Shown here: piece after piece, positions 46,327-55,818 of the stretch
Layout of the letters: each line of letters begins with the position of its first letter
Numbering within the stretch: position 1 is the first letter of the stretch
Assembly (NCBI RefSeq): GCF_016427505.1
Contig: NZ_JAELXS010000004.1
Location: 310,001-374,000, forward strand
DNA length: 64,000 bases
DNA from: Sphingomonas mollis
GTDB taxonomy: Bacteria; Pseudomonadota; Alphaproteobacteria; Sphingomonadales; Sphingomonadaceae
Reading direction: 5' to 3'
Notes under the pieces: model-generated
Seen by the model: the letters and a program-made list of their open reading frames with translations, nothing else
What the model was told of the DNA's origin: nothing
Database searches by the model: none
Position numbers and translations under genes: made by a program

Positions 46327-47628
46327 ATGCGTATCGTGATGATCGGCTCGGGCTATGTCGGCCTGGTATCGGGGGCGTGCTTCGCCGATTTCGGGCATGA
46401 CGTGGTGTGCGTCGACAAGGATGCCGGCAAGATCGCGGCGTTGCAGGCCGGGCGGATGCCGATCTACGAACCCGGTCTGGAGCAACTGGTCGCCTCGAAC
46501 GTCGCGGCCGGGCGGCTGGCGTTCACCACCGACCTGACCGAGGCGGTGGCGGGTGCCGATGCGATCTTCATCGGCGTCGGCACGCCGTCCCGGCGTGGCG
46601 ACGGTCATGCCGACCTGTCCTATGTCTATGCCGCGACCGAGGAGATCGCGGGCGCGCTGACCGGCCCGACGGTCGTCGTGACCAAATCGACCGTACCGGT
46701 CGGCACCGGCGACGAGGTGGAGCGCATCCTGCGCGAGAAGCGGCCGGAGATCGACGTCGCGGTCGTCTCCAACCCCGAATTCCTGCGCGAGGGCGCCGCG
46801 ATCGGCGATTTCAAGCGGCCCGACCGCGTGGTGATCGGCACCAACGACGAACGCGCCCGCGCCGTGATGCGCGAGGTGTACCGCCCGCTCTACATCAACG
46901 ACAACCCGATCCTGTTCACCAGCCGCCGCACATCCGAGTTGACCAAGTACGCCGCCAACGCGTTCCTCGCGACCAAGATCACCTTCATCAACGAGATCGC
47001 CGACCTGTGCGAGGCGGTGGGCGCCGATGTGCAGGACGTGTCGCGCGGCATCGGGCTGGACAACCGGATCGGCCGCAAGTTCCTGCACGCCGGTCCCGGC
47101 TATGGCGGGTCGTGCTTCCCCAAGGATACGCTGGCGCTGTTGAAGACCGCCGAGGATTTCGAAAGCCCGGTCCACATCGTCGAGGCGGTGGTGAAGGTGA
47201 ACGACAGCCGCAAGCGAGCGATGGGCCGCAAGGTGCTGGCCGCGCTGGGTGAGAGTGCGCGGGGCAAGACGGTCGCGCTGCTGGGCCTGACGTTCAAGCC
47301 CAACACCGACGACATGCGCGACGCGCCCAGCATCGCGATCGCCACCGCGCTGGCCGATGCCGGCGTATCGGTGCGCGGGCACGATCCCGAGGGGACCGAG
47401 CAGGCGCGGCAGGTGATGCCGGACCTGACCTATTGCAGCGATCCGTACGACGCGGCCACCGGTGCCGACGCGGTAGTCATCGTGACCGAATGGGATGCGT
47501 TTCGGGCGATCGACCTGAAGCGGCTGAAGGGCGTGATGGCCGGCGACGTGCTCGTCGACCTGCGCAACATCTATCGCCGCGAGGCCGCCGCGCAGGCGGG
47601 CTTCGCCTATACCGCGGTCGGTCGCTGA
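46327..47628 (+). CDS. ugd: UDP-glucose 6-dehydrogenase
   Basis: 433 residues. NAD site GSGYVGLVSGACFADFGHDV at the N-terminus, catalytic Cys263 in GPGYGGSCFPKDT, and LGLTFKPNTDDMRDAPS. Oxidises UDP-glucose to UDP-glucuronate for surface polysaccharide, upstream of the epimerase at 35002. TGATG overlap with the next gene. Confidence 0.96.
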   Translation: MRIVMIGSGYVGLVSGACFADFGHDVVCVDKDAGKIAALQAGRMPIYEPGLEQLVASNVAAGRLAFTTDLTEAVAGADAIFIGVGTPSRRGDGHADLSYVYAATEEIAGALTGPTVVVTKSTVPVGTGDEVERILREKRPEIDVAVVSNPEFLREGAAIGDFKRPDRVVIGTNDERARAVMREVYRPLYINDNPILFTSRRTSELTKYAANAFLATKITFINEIADLCEAVGADVQDVSRGIGLDNRIGRKFLHAGPGYGGSCFPKDTLALLKTAEDFESPVHIVEAVVKVNDSRKRAMGRKVLAALGESARGKTVALLGLTFKPNTDDMRDAPSIAIATALADAGVSVRGHDPEGTEQARQVMPDLTYCSDPYDAATGADAVVIVTEWDAFRAIDLKRLKGVMAGDVLVDLRNIYRREAAAQAGFAYTAVGR

Positions 47629-48566
47629 TGCGCGCCGTGCTGCCCGCGGCGGCACGGCCGCTGCTCGAACCGCATCTGCCCGCCGACCTGAACGTGGCGT
47701 GGTTCGCCACGCCGGACGAGGCGAAGGCGGCGATCGCGGAGGCGGAGATCGCCTGGGTCGACATGCAGCCGACCGATCTGGTCGCCGACGCCATCCGCGC
47801 GAGCGGCCCGGCGCTGCGCTGGGTATCGACGATCTATGCCGGGCTCGACGCCTTCCCTCTCGACCTGCTGCGCGAACGGGGCGTGACAGTGACGAACGGC
47901 GCCGGCATCAACGCGGTGACGGTCGCCGAATATGCGGTCATGGCGGTGCTGGTCGCAGCGAAGCGGCTGGACGAGGTTGTCCGCGCCTATGACCGGCGGG
48001 AATGGCCCCGCGATGCGCCCGGCAAGATCGAACTGCCCGGCACGCGGGCACTGGTGATCGGATACGGCACGATCGGCCGGTTGATCGGTGAGCGGCTGGC
48101 GGCGTTCGGCGTCGAGGTGATGGGCGTGACGCGGTCGGGGCGCGACGGCACGCTGGGCCCCGACGCATGGCGGTCGCGGCTGGGCGAAACGGACTGGGTG
48201 ATCCTGGCGGCACCGTCCACCGGCGACACCCGCGCAATGATCGGCGTGGAAGAATTGGCGGCGATGAAACCGGGCGGCTGGATCGTGAACGTGGCGCGCG
48301 GCGACATGATCGACGACGACGCGCTGGTCACCGCACTGACCGAGCGGCGGATCGGCGGCGCCGTACTGGACCCCGCTCATCCCGAACCACTGCCGGCCGA
48401 CCATCCGTTATGGCGCACCCCCAACACGCTGCTGACGATGCACCTGTCGGGCCGCAGCCAGAACACGATGTTCCAGCGTGGCGCGGCGCTTTTCCTGGAA
48501 AACCTGACCGCGTGGCGGGAGGGTCGGCCGATGCGTAACCAGGTCGACCTGAACGCGGGATATTGA
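47628..48566 (+). CDS. D-2-hydroxyacid dehydrogenase family protein
   Basis: 312 residues. Rossmann NAD motif ALVIGYGTIGRLIGERL, catalytic Arg in VNVARGDMIDDDAL, acidic residue in LDPAHPEPLP and catalytic His in LTMHLSGRSQN. N-terminal half is a permuted substrate domain (ATPDEAKAAIAEAEIAWVDM). The substrate is unknown. Its start shares the ugd stop codon base, so it may act on a sugar-acid, though this is only an inference from position. Confidence 0.88.
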   Translation: MRAVLPAAARPLLEPHLPADLNVAWFATPDEAKAAIAEAEIAWVDMQPTDLVADAIRASGPALRWVSTIYAGLDAFPLDLLRERGVTVTNGAGINAVTVAEYAVMAVLVAAKRLDEVVRAYDRREWPRDAPGKIELPGTRALVIGYGTIGRLIGERLAAFGVEVMGVTRSGRDGTLGPDAWRSRLGETDWVILAAPSTGDTRAMIGVEELAAMKPGGWIVNVARGDMIDDDALVTALTERRIGGAVLDPAHPEPLPADHPLWRTPNTLLTMHLSGRSQNTMFQRGAALFLENLTAWREGRPMRNQVDLNAGY

Positions 48567-48606
48567 CGGGCGTTCGCACGTTGATCGCTTCCAGGAGGAA
48601 GAGGTC

Positions 48607-48810
48607 ATGGAGAACATCGGCGGGATCATCAACGAATCCCTCGTCATCGATCACGACACCGATCTGGGCGGCATCGTCGCCGGTGACGTGACGGTCAATC
48701 CGGGCTGTCTGTTGCGGCTGGGCGGTATCGTCGGCGGCGATGTGATTCTTCAGCCCGGCGCGCGCCTGCACATGACCGGCATCCTCAACGGACGCGTCGT
48801 CCACGCCTGA
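48607..48810 (+). CDS. Small beta-helix-like protein
   Basis: 67 residues. The sequence repeats a hydrophobic-Gly pattern: [49 protein letters not shown], split here only by reading. This alternation (GGIV-GDV-V-PG) is that of bactofilin-like left-handed or right-handed beta-helix turns, but at three to four turns it is too short for a known bactofilin. AGGAGGAAGAGG ribosome site upstream. Function unknown. Confidence 0.65.
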   Translation: MENIGGIINESLVIDHDTDLGGIVAGDVTVNPGCLLRLGGIVGGDVILQPGARLHMTGILNGRVVHA

Positions 48811-48881
48811 AGCCCTGTATCGGAACGATTGCGAACCGAACCGAATTGGCGCATGGCCCGTCGCGATCAAGCGAGGACATT

Positions 48882-50255
48882 ATGGCTGCCAACTGGGCCC
48901 CCGATAGCTGGACCGCCGCCGAGGCGCGCCAGATGCCCGATTATCCCGACACCGCGGCGCTGACCGCCGCCACCGACACGCTGGCCACCTATCCCCCGCT
49001 GGTGTTCGCCGGCGAGGCGCGCAGCCTGACGCGCGAGCTGGGCGAAGTGGCCGCGGGCCGTGGCTTCCTGTTGCAGGGTGGCGATTGCGCCGAGAGCTTT
49101 GCCGAGCATAGCGCGAACAACATCCGCGATACGTTCCGCGTCATCCTGCAGATGGCGGTCGTGCTGACCTGGGCATCGAAGCTGCCGGTGGTGAAGGTCG
49201 GCCGGATGGCGGGCCAGTTCGCCAAGCCGCGTTCGACCCCGACCGAGACGATCGATGGCGTCGAGTTGCCGTCCTATCGCGGCGACAACGTCAACGACAT
49301 CGCCTTCACCCCCGAATCGCGGCATCCCGATCCGCAGCGGATGATCCGCGCCTATGCGCAGGGTGCGGCGACGCTGAACCTGCTGCGTGCCTTCGCGCAG
49401 GGTGGCTATGCGAACCTGCATCAGGTGCATCGCTGGACGCACGACTTCATGGGCCGCAGCCCGTGGACCAAGAAATATGCCGAGACCGCCGACCGGATCG
49501 GCGAGGCGCTGGAATTCATGGCGGCATGCGGGATCGACCCCGAAACCGTGCCGCAGCTGGCGCAGACGCATTTCTACACCAGCCACGAAGCCCTGCTGCT
49601 GCCGTTCGAACAGGCGCTGACCCGGCAGGATTCGCTGACCGGCGACTGGTACGACACCTCCGCGCACTTCCTCTGGATCGGCGACCGTACCCGGTTCGAG
49701 GGGTCGGCCCATGTCGAATTCCTTCGCGGCATCGGCAACCCGATCGGCGTGAAGTGCGGCCCCAGCCTGGAGCCGGACGCGCTGTTGCGGATGCTGGACA
49801 CGCTGAATCCCGGCCGCGTGCCGGGCCGAATGACGCTCATCACCCGCTATGGCTATGACAAGATCGAGGCGCATTTGCCCAAGCTGGTCCGCGCCGTGAC
49901 GCGCGAGGGACATCCGGTGGTGTGGAGCTGCGACCCGATGCACGGCAACACGGTGAAGGCGACGACCGGCTATAAGACGCGGCCGTTCGACCGCATCCTG
50001 GCTGAAGTGCGCGGCTTCTTCGCCGTCCACCGTGCCGAGGGCACGCATGCCGGCGGCATCCATGCCGAAATGACCGGCCAGAACGTGACCGAATGCACCG
50101 GCGGCGCCGTCGATGTGACCGAGCAGTCGCTGGCCGATCGTTACCACACCCATTGCGATCCGCGCCTGAATGCCGGCCAGAGCCTGGAGCTGGCATTCCT
50201 GCTGGCGGAAATGCTCAACGCCGAGATGGCCGAGCGCCGGCTGGTCGCCGCCTGA
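48882..50255 (+). CDS. aroG: Class II 3-deoxy-7-phosphoheptulonate synthase (DAHP synthase)
   Basis: 457 residues. Plant/mycobacterial-type class II blocks: [60 protein letters not shown] and [15 protein letters not shown]. First step of the shikimate pathway from phosphoenolpyruvate and erythrose-4-phosphate. Start ATG at 48882 has GAGGA seven nt upstream. Confidence 0.94.
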   Translation: MAANWAPDSWTAAEARQMPDYPDTAALTAATDTLATYPPLVFAGEARSLTRELGEVAAGRGFLLQGGDCAESFAEHSANNIRDTFRVILQMAVVLTWASKLPVVKVGRMAGQFAKPRSTPTETIDGVELPSYRGDNVNDIAFTPESRHPDPQRMIRAYAQGAATLNLLRAFAQGGYANLHQVHRWTHDFMGRSPWTKKYAETADRIGEALEFMAACGIDPETVPQLAQTHFYTSHEALLLPFEQALTRQDSLTGDWYDTSAHFLWIGDRTRFEGSAHVEFLRGIGNPIGVKCGPSLEPDALLRMLDTLNPGRVPGRMTLITRYGYDKIEAHLPKLVRAVTREGHPVVWSCDPMHGNTVKATTGYKTRPFDRILAEVRGFFAVHRAEGTHAGGIHAEMTGQNVTECTGGAVDVTEQSLADRYHTHCDPRLNAGQSLELAFLLAEMLNAEMAERRLVAA

Positions 50256-50258
50256 CAG

Positions 50259-50305
50259 TTTATCCGGCGGGGCCGCTTGACGGCAGCCCCGCCCCCGGAT
50301 AAACG
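50259..50305 (+). promoter_or_regulatory. Hairpin with embedded tRNA-Glu promoter
   Basis: TTTATCCGG...GGGGC and GCCCC...CCGGATAAA form a long inverted repeat (50259-50303) directly after aroG. Inside it TTGACG (50277-50282), a 17-nt spacer and TAAACG (50300-50305) form a promoter that would start about 12 nt before tRNA-Glu. The same DNA may end aroG transcripts and start the tRNA. Confidence 0.5.
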
Positions 50306-50323
50306 CCCGCTTCCACTGCATAC

Positions 50324-50398
50324 GGCCCCTTCGTCTAGCGGTTAGGACGACGCCCTCTCACGGCGTAAGCACGAGTTCGATTCTCGTAGGGGTCACCA
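50324..50398 (+). tRNA. tRNA-Glu (anticodon CTC)
   Basis: 75 nt with encoded CCA. Acceptor GGCCCCT / AGGGGTC with discriminator A; anticodon stem ACGCC / GGCGT around loop CT-CTC-AC; T arm GAGTTCGATTC. Reads GAG codons. Confidence 0.95.
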
Positions 50399-50560
50399 GT
50401 CAAGCGCGCTATCGCGTTGATCTTGGCTGACAAGTGGCAGGTTATCCGGACTTGCACCACGGAGTGCCCACATTTTGCTTGGGTCATGATGGTATGATTC
50501 GGGATATGACGGGACTGGTTGCGGCTATCGGCCGCCCCCGATCGCGTATGGTGGCGCGTC

Positions 50561-50710
50561 TCATTCTGAGAAATGTGCATTGACCGCCGGTCCGCACGAC
50601 CCACTGAACAGCCGATTGTCTCGCCCGCTACGCCCCGGGACAGACGGCTTGTCCAGACAATGCAGTTTCATCTTCGCCCGTTGGGCGTTCGTCAGAATAT
50701 TGCGATCCAT
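50561..50710 (-). pseudogene. Decayed IS5-family transposase N-terminus
   Basis: From an ATG at 50710 the minus strand encodes MDRNILTNAQ...KPSVPGRSGRDNRLF (to 50606), which matches the start of IS5-family transposases (LTDAQW..., PG-x-PGRSGRDNRLF). The expected continuation (EAVLWIARTG) is absent; the frame runs 14 unrelated residues to a stop. In the 545-bp gap between tRNA-Glu and the porin gene nothing else codes, except a possible second scrap (HLSAKINAIA, minus strand near 50405-50440) resembling the later G-L-S-x-K-I-H block. Confidence 0.65.
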
Positions 50711-50944
50711 CCAAAGCGTGAATCACATCCAGGCCTAAATATGGATCCCCACACTCCCTGGTCCAGACGACGGCTCCACATCGTATCGTGGGATCGACTC
50801 TCAGGCAGCGAAAAAAATGCGTCATCTATATGCGCGCTATATGCCTTTTCCTGAAATCGATCTCGAATTGCTACGCTGGATGCGCCTAATCGCACATCCC
50901 TGAAGGCATCGTCGTGTGACGAGCGCCGCTCAAGGGGTGCAACA

Positions 50945-51823
50945 ATGAAGTTCCTTCATGCGGCCGTGGTCGTCGCGATTGTGGGTTTTCCGATCACCGC
51001 GCAGGCACAATCGACGGCAAACGATAAGGCCGAAGCTGCCAACGCCGCTGCATCATCCTCGACGCTGACCGTCAGCGGATCCGCTTCGATCGCGTCCGAC
51101 TACCGGTTTCGAGGTGTGTCGCAGTCGGATCAGGAGATGGCTGTGCAGGGCGGCATCACCATCGTGCACGAGAGCGGCCTTTACGTCGGCACATGGGCAT
51201 CGAACCTCGCCGGCTGGGGCACCTTCGGCGGAGCGAACATGGAGCTCGACCTGATCGGGGGCTACAAGGCGAAGCTCGCCGACGATGCGGCGCTCGACAT
51301 CGGCCTGACCTGGTACATGTATCCGGGCGGCGCCGACAGGACCGACTTTGCCGAACCCTATGTGAAGCTGACCGGGACATCCGGTCCTGCGACACTCACC
51401 GCCGGCGTCGCCTATGCGCCCAGGCAGCAGGCGATCGGCAAATGGTACGACACCGGTATTGATGCCGCGAACGGCATCTTCAAGAATCCCGGCGACAAGG
51501 ACGACAACCTCTATCTGTGGGGCGATGGCGCGATGGCGCTTGCCGGTACGCCGGTTACCGCCAGGGTACATGTGGGGCATAGCTGGGGTCAGGATGGCCT
51601 GGGGCCGAATGCGACCGCAGTCGCGCCGACCGGCGAATACTGGGACTGGTCGCTCGGTGCCGATGCCACCTACAGGAATCTGACGTTCAATGTCAGCTAC
51701 ATCGACACCGACATTTCGAACCGGGAGGCGACGTACCTCCGCCCCAGCTTCAGCAAGGGTCAGGACGGCACCGGCAATATCGCTGGCGGCACGGTCGTGC
51801 TCTCGCTGACGGCTGCCTTCTGA
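50945..51823 (+). CDS. TorF family outer-membrane porin
   Basis: 292 residues. Signal peptide ends at AQA|Q. The mature N-terminus LTVSGSASIASDYRFRGVSQSD is the hallmark of the TorF putative porin family; alternating strand-like segments and a terminal aromatic Phe (LSLTAAF) fit a beta-barrel. Substrate unproven. It is 20 bp ahead of two micropeptide genes and the kdp genes, so it is probably part of the potassium-uptake transcript, where it could ease ion entry through the outer membrane. Confidence 0.85.
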   Translation: MKFLHAAVVVAIVGFPITAQAQSTANDKAEAANAAASSSTLTVSGSASIASDYRFRGVSQSDQEMAVQGGITIVHESGLYVGTWASNLAGWGTFGGANMELDLIGGYKAKLADDAALDIGLTWYMYPGGADRTDFAEPYVKLTGTSGPATLTAGVAYAPRQQAIGKWYDTGIDAANGIFKNPGDKDDNLYLWGDGAMALAGTPVTARVHVGHSWGQDGLGPNATAVAPTGEYWDWSLGADATYRNLTFNVSYIDTDISNREATYLRPSFSKGQDGTGNIAGGTVVLSLTAAF

Positions 51824-51842
51824 CCTTCTGAAAGGACATCTG

Positions 51843-51926
51843 ATGCAGGACTTGCTCTGGATCGCGATCATGGTCGGGCTGGTGGCGCTTACGCTCGCCT
51901 ATGTCCGCCTGTGCGACAACGCCTGA
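51843..51926 (+). CDS. Unnamed 27-residue membrane peptide before kdpF
   Basis: MQDLLWIAIMVGLVALTLAY then VRLCDNA: one transmembrane helix ending in a short polar tail with Arg, Cys and Asp. Too short for automatic gene calls. It sits between the porin stop (20 nt) and kdpF (11 nt) with AAAGGA upstream of its ATG, so it is likely translated. It is not KdpF, which follows. I recall comparable short helices ahead of kdpF in other high-GC bacteria, usually unannotated. Confidence 0.7.
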   Translation: MQDLLWIAIMVGLVALTLAYVRLCDNA

Positions 51927-51936
51927 GGACACGGCG

Positions 51937-52026
51937 ATGACCCTCGACCTTTGGCTGGCGGCGCTCACTGCGCTTGGCCTCCTCGCCTACCTTGTGGCGG
52001 TCCTGATCCGCCCCGAACGCTTTTGA
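51937..52026 (+). CDS. kdpF: Potassium-transporting ATPase subunit F
   Basis: 29 residues: [20 protein letters not shown] then AVLIRPERF. One helix with the typical (L/I)xPE(R/K)F ending of KdpF, which stabilises the KdpABC complex. Thirteen nt before kdpA. Confidence 0.92.
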   Translation: MTLDLWLAALTALGLLAYLVAVLIRPERF

Positions 52027-52039
52027 CGGAGGCGGACCG

Positions 52040-53743
52040 ATGACATTCCAGGGCTGGTTCCTGATCCTTGCCTTTATCGGCATCCTGCTCGCACTGGCGA
52101 AACCGGTCGGCCTGTGGCTTTTCGCTCTGTATGAGGGGCGGCGCACGCCGCTCCACATCGTGCTTGGCCCGGTCGAACGCGGCTTCTACGCGCTGTCCGG
52201 CATCGACCCGAACGAAGAGCAGGGCTGGCGCCGCTACGCGGTGCATATGTTGCTCTTCAACGCCATCCTCATGGCGTTCACTTATGCGGTGCTCCGTTTG
52301 CAGGGGGTGCTGCCGGGGAACCCGCAGGGGCTCGCCGGGGTGGGCGAGCATCTGTCGTTCAATACCGCGATCAGCTTCACCGCCAACACCAACTGGCAGA
52401 GCTATGGCGGCGAGAGCACCATGTCGAACCTCAGCCAGATGCTGGGGCTGACGATCCACAATTTCCTGTCGGCCGCGACCGGCATCGCGCTCGCTTTTGC
52501 GCTGTTCCGCGGCTTCGCCCGACGCGAGACAAAGGCGATCGGCAACTTCTGGGCCGACATGACCCGGATCACGCTCTACCTGTTGCTGCCGCTCTGCGTC
52601 GCGCTGACGATCTTCTATATCGCCAGCGGCGTGCCCCAGACGCTTGCCGGCGTCGTCGAGGTACAGACGCTGGAAGGTGCGCGGCAGTCGATCCTGCTCG
52701 GGCCGGTCGCGAGCCAGGAAGCCATCAAGATGCTTGGTACGAACGGTGGCGGCTTCTTCAACGCGAACAGCGCGCACCCGTTCGAGAATCCGACGGCGCT
52801 GACCAACTTCATTCAGATGCTGTCGATCTTCGTGATCGGCGTCGGCTTGACCTGGACCTTCGGCAAGGCAGTCGGCAACACCCGCCAAGGGTGGGCGATC
52901 CTGTCCGCCATGATGATCCTGTTCCTGGCCGGCACCACGGCCACCTACTGGGCCGAGGCAGCCGGCAATCCGGTGCTGCACAGTCTCGGCGTGGCGGGCG
53001 GTAACATGGAAGGCAAGGAGGTACGCTTCGGCATCGCCGCGTCCGCCCTGTTCTCGGTCGTCACCACCGCCGCGTCGTGCGGTGCTGTGAATGCCATGCA
53101 CGACAGCTTTACCGCTCTCGGTGGCATGATCCCGCTGTTCAACATGCAGTTGGGCGAGGTCGTCATTGGCGGTGTCGGTGCCGGCATCTACGGCTTCCTG
53201 CTGTTCGCCGTCCTCGCGGTGTTCGTCGCCGGTTTGATGGTCGGTCGCACGCCCGAATATGTCGGCAAGAAGATCGAGGCTCGGGAAGTGAAGCTTGCGG
53301 TGCTCGCGATCGCGGTGCTGCCGTTGACGATACTCGGCTTCACCGCGCTCTCGTCCGTCGTGGGTCAGGGCCTCGCGGGTCCGCTCAACAAGGGGCCGCA
53401 TGGCTTCTCGGAGATTCTCTACGCCTTCACCAGCGCGGTCGCGAACAACGGATCGGCCTTTGCGGGTCTTACCGCCAACACACCCTATTACAACGGGTTG
53501 CTGGGCGTCGCGATGTGGATCGGCCGCTTCTTCATCATCGTGCCGATGCTGGCCATCGCCGGCAGCCTGGCTGCGAAGAAATATACGCCGGAAAGTGCGG
53601 GCTCGTTCCCGACGACAGGCGGCCTCTGGGTGGGGCTGCTGGTCGGCATCATCCTGATCCTGGGCGGTCTGACCTTCCTGCCGAGCCTCGCGCTCGGTCC
53701 CATCGCCGATCATCTGATGATGATCCGCGGGCAACTCTCGTAA
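52040..53743 (+). CDS. kdpA: Potassium-transporting ATPase, channel-like subunit KdpA
   Basis: 567 residues, about ten membrane helices. The four selectivity-filter regions are visible: [39 protein letters not shown] and [10 protein letters not shown]. Binds K+ from the periplasm at high affinity and passes it to KdpB. GGAGG ribosome site upstream. Confidence 0.97.
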   Translation: MTFQGWFLILAFIGILLALAKPVGLWLFALYEGRRTPLHIVLGPVERGFYALSGIDPNEEQGWRRYAVHMLLFNAILMAFTYAVLRLQGVLPGNPQGLAGVGEHLSFNTAISFTANTNWQSYGGESTMSNLSQMLGLTIHNFLSAATGIALAFALFRGFARRETKAIGNFWADMTRITLYLLLPLCVALTIFYIASGVPQTLAGVVEVQTLEGARQSILLGPVASQEAIKMLGTNGGGFFNANSAHPFENPTALTNFIQMLSIFVIGVGLTWTFGKAVGNTRQGWAILSAMMILFLAGTTATYWAEAAGNPVLHSLGVAGGNMEGKEVRFGIAASALFSVVTTAASCGAVNAMHDSFTALGGMIPLFNMQLGEVVIGGVGAGIYGFLLFAVLAVFVAGLMVGRTPEYVGKKIEAREVKLAVLAIAVLPLTILGFTALSSVVGQGLAGPLNKGPHGFSEILYAFTSAVANNGSAFAGLTANTPYYNGLLGVAMWIGRFFIIVPMLAIAGSLAAKKYTPESAGSFPTTGGLWVGLLVGIILILGGLTFLPSLALGPIADHLMMIRGQLS

Positions 53744-53754
53744 GGGCGCCGGAC

Positions 53755-55806
53755 ATGGCCCAAGACACCCAGAAACGCTCCCAGACCAAGAGCCTGTTCA
53801 CCGCCGACCTCGTCGTGCCGGCGATCAAGGCCTCGTTCCTCAAGCTCAACCCACGCGAACTCGTTCGCAACCCGGTGATGTTCGTTACCGCCGCCGTCGC
53901 GGCGCTGATGACCGTCCTGCTCGTGATCGGGCAGGACGATCTGTCGGTCGGCTTCAAGCTGCAACTGGTGATCTGGCTGTGGCTGACCGTCCTGTTCGGC
54001 ACGTTTGCGGAGGCTCTCGCGGAAGGACGCGGCAAGGCGCAGGCGGCATCCCTGCGCGCCACCAAGGCGGAACTGACCGCCAAGCGCCTAAAGGGCGACG
54101 GTCGCCAGTTCGACGCCGTGCCTGCCAGCCAGCTCAGGGTGGGCGACATCGTGCTGGTGGAGACGAACGATCTGATCCCGTCGGACGGCGATGTCGTCTC
54201 GGGCGTTGCCTCCGTCAACGAGGCGGCGATCACCGGCGAGAGCGCGCCGGTGATCCGCGAGGCGGGCGGGGATCGATCGGCGGTGACCGCGGGTACGCGC
54301 GTTATCTCCGACGAAATCCGCGTCAAGGTGACGGTCGAGCCCGGCAAGGGCTTCCTCGACCGGATGATCGCGCTGGTCGAAGGCGCCGAGCGACAGAAGA
54401 CACCTAACGAGATCGCCCTCACGCTGTTGCTGGTCGGCCTCACGATCATCTTTCTGATCGCGGTCGGGACCATCCCCGGCTTCGCCACCTATGCCGACGG
54501 ATCCATACCCGTGGCGATCCTGGCGGCACTGCTCGTCACGCTGATCCCGACAACGATCGCGGCGCTGCTGTCGGCGATCGGGATTGCCGGGATGGATCGT
54601 CTGGTAAGGTTCAACGTGCTCGCCAAGTCGGGCCGCGCGGTGGAAGCGGCAGGCGACATCGACGTGCTGTTGCTGGACAAGACCGGCACGATCACGATCG
54701 GCGACCGCCAGGCGAGCGAATTCCGGTCGGTGTCCGGAACCAGCACTCAGGAACTGGCCGAGGCCGCGCTGGTAGCCAGCCTCGCCGACGAAACGCCGGA
54801 AGGCCGCTCGATCGTGCTGCTTGCCCGCGAACAATTCCACGTCGCGACCGCCGAGCTGGCCGTCGGTGCCGAGATCATCCCGTTCACGGCGCAAACCCGT
54901 ATTTCGGGCGTGAAGGTTGGTGGATCGCTGATCCAGAAGGGCGCGGTGGATTCGATCCTGCGCGCCAATCCGGGGTCGGGTGAAACGGCGGTCGCGACCG
55001 AACTGCGCCGCATCACCGACGAGATCGCGCGTGCAGGCGGTACGCCGCTCGCGGTCGCGCGGGACGGCCGTCTGCTCGGTGCGATCTTCCTGAAGGACGT
55101 GGTGAAGGCTGGCATTCGCGAGCGTTTCGGCGAGCTGCGCGCCATGGGCATTCGCACGGTGATGATCACCGGCGACAATCCGCTCACCGCCGCGGCGATC
55201 GCGGCAGAGGCGGGGGTGGACGATTTCCTCGCCCAGGCCACGCCCGAGGACAAGCTGGAGCTGATCCGCAAGGAGCAGACCGGCGGGCGGCTTGTCGCGA
55301 TGTGCGGCGACGGCACCAACGACGCGCCGGCGCTGGCGCAGGCCGATGTCGGCGTCGCGATGAACACCGGTACGCAGGCGGCGCGCGAAGCCGGCAACAT
55401 GGTGGATCTCGACAGCGATCCTACCAAACTGATCGAGGTCGTCGGCCTCGGCAAGCAGTTGCTGATGACGCGGGGGGCGCTGACGACCTTCTCGGTCGCC
55501 AATGACGTGGCGAAATATTTCGCCATCATCCCGGCGATGTTCGTCGTCCTTTATCCGGGGCTCGGCGTGCTGAACGTGATGCGGCTGGGATCGCCTGAAA
55601 GCGCGATCCTGTCGGCGATCATCTTCAACGCCGTCGTCATTCCGTGCCTCGTCCCACTGGCGCTCCGCGGTGTTGCCTACAAACCGATGGCAGCCGGACC
55701 ACTGCTCGCCCGCAACCTCGCGATCTACGGCCTTGGTGGTCTGATCGCCCCGTTCATCGGCATCAAATTCATCGACCTCGTGGTCGGTGGCCTCGGTCTC
55801 GCGTAA
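53755..55806 (+). CDS. kdpB: Potassium-transporting ATPase, catalytic subunit KdpB
   Basis: 683 residues, P-type ATPase. Phosphorylated Asp308 in DKTGTIT, actuator motif TGESAPV, hinge [10 protein letters not shown] and [11 protein letters not shown]. Helices around 35-80, 215-275 and at the C-terminus. Hydrolyses ATP to drive K+ uptake. Eleven nt after kdpA. Confidence 0.97.
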   Translation: MAQDTQKRSQTKSLFTADLVVPAIKASFLKLNPRELVRNPVMFVTAAVAALMTVLLVIGQDDLSVGFKLQLVIWLWLTVLFGTFAEALAEGRGKAQAASLRATKAELTAKRLKGDGRQFDAVPASQLRVGDIVLVETNDLIPSDGDVVSGVASVNEAAITGESAPVIREAGGDRSAVTAGTRVISDEIRVKVTVEPGKGFLDRMIALVEGAERQKTPNEIALTLLLVGLTIIFLIAVGTIPGFATYADGSIPVAILAALLVTLIPTTIAALLSAIGIAGMDRLVRFNVLAKSGRAVEAAGDIDVLLLDKTGTITIGDRQASEFRSVSGTSTQELAEAALVASLADETPEGRSIVLLAREQFHVATAELAVGAEIIPFTAQTRISGVKVGGSLIQKGAVDSILRANPGSGETAVATELRRITDEIARAGGTPLAVARDGRLLGAIFLKDVVKAGIRERFGELRAMGIRTVMITGDNPLTAAAIAAEAGVDDFLAQATPEDKLELIRKEQTGGRLVAMCGDGTNDAPALAQADVGVAMNTGTQAAREAGNMVDLDSDPTKLIEVVGLGKQLLMTRGALTTFSVANDVAKYFAIIPAMFVVLYPGLGVLNVMRLGSPESAILSAIIFNAVVIPCLVPLALRGVAYKPMAAGPLLARNLAIYGLGGLIAPFIGIKFIDLVVGGLGLA

Positions 55807-55818
55807 GGAAAGAAAGAC

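Noticed and set aside
50324-50398. Integration attachment site at tRNA-Glu
   Set aside because: The 3' part of the tRNA is not repeated anywhere downstream in the window and no integrase is present, so an integrative element is not supported despite the IS remnant.
50628-50825. A 65-codon minus-strand frame in the tRNA-porin gap
   Set aside because: A different reading frame carries the recognisable IS5 transposase fragment; this frame has no recognisable content.
53077-53754. N-terminal extension of KdpB running through kdpA
   Set aside because: The frame is open by chance inside kdpA; the Arg/His-rich translation ends at the true MAQDTQKRS start of KdpB at 53755.
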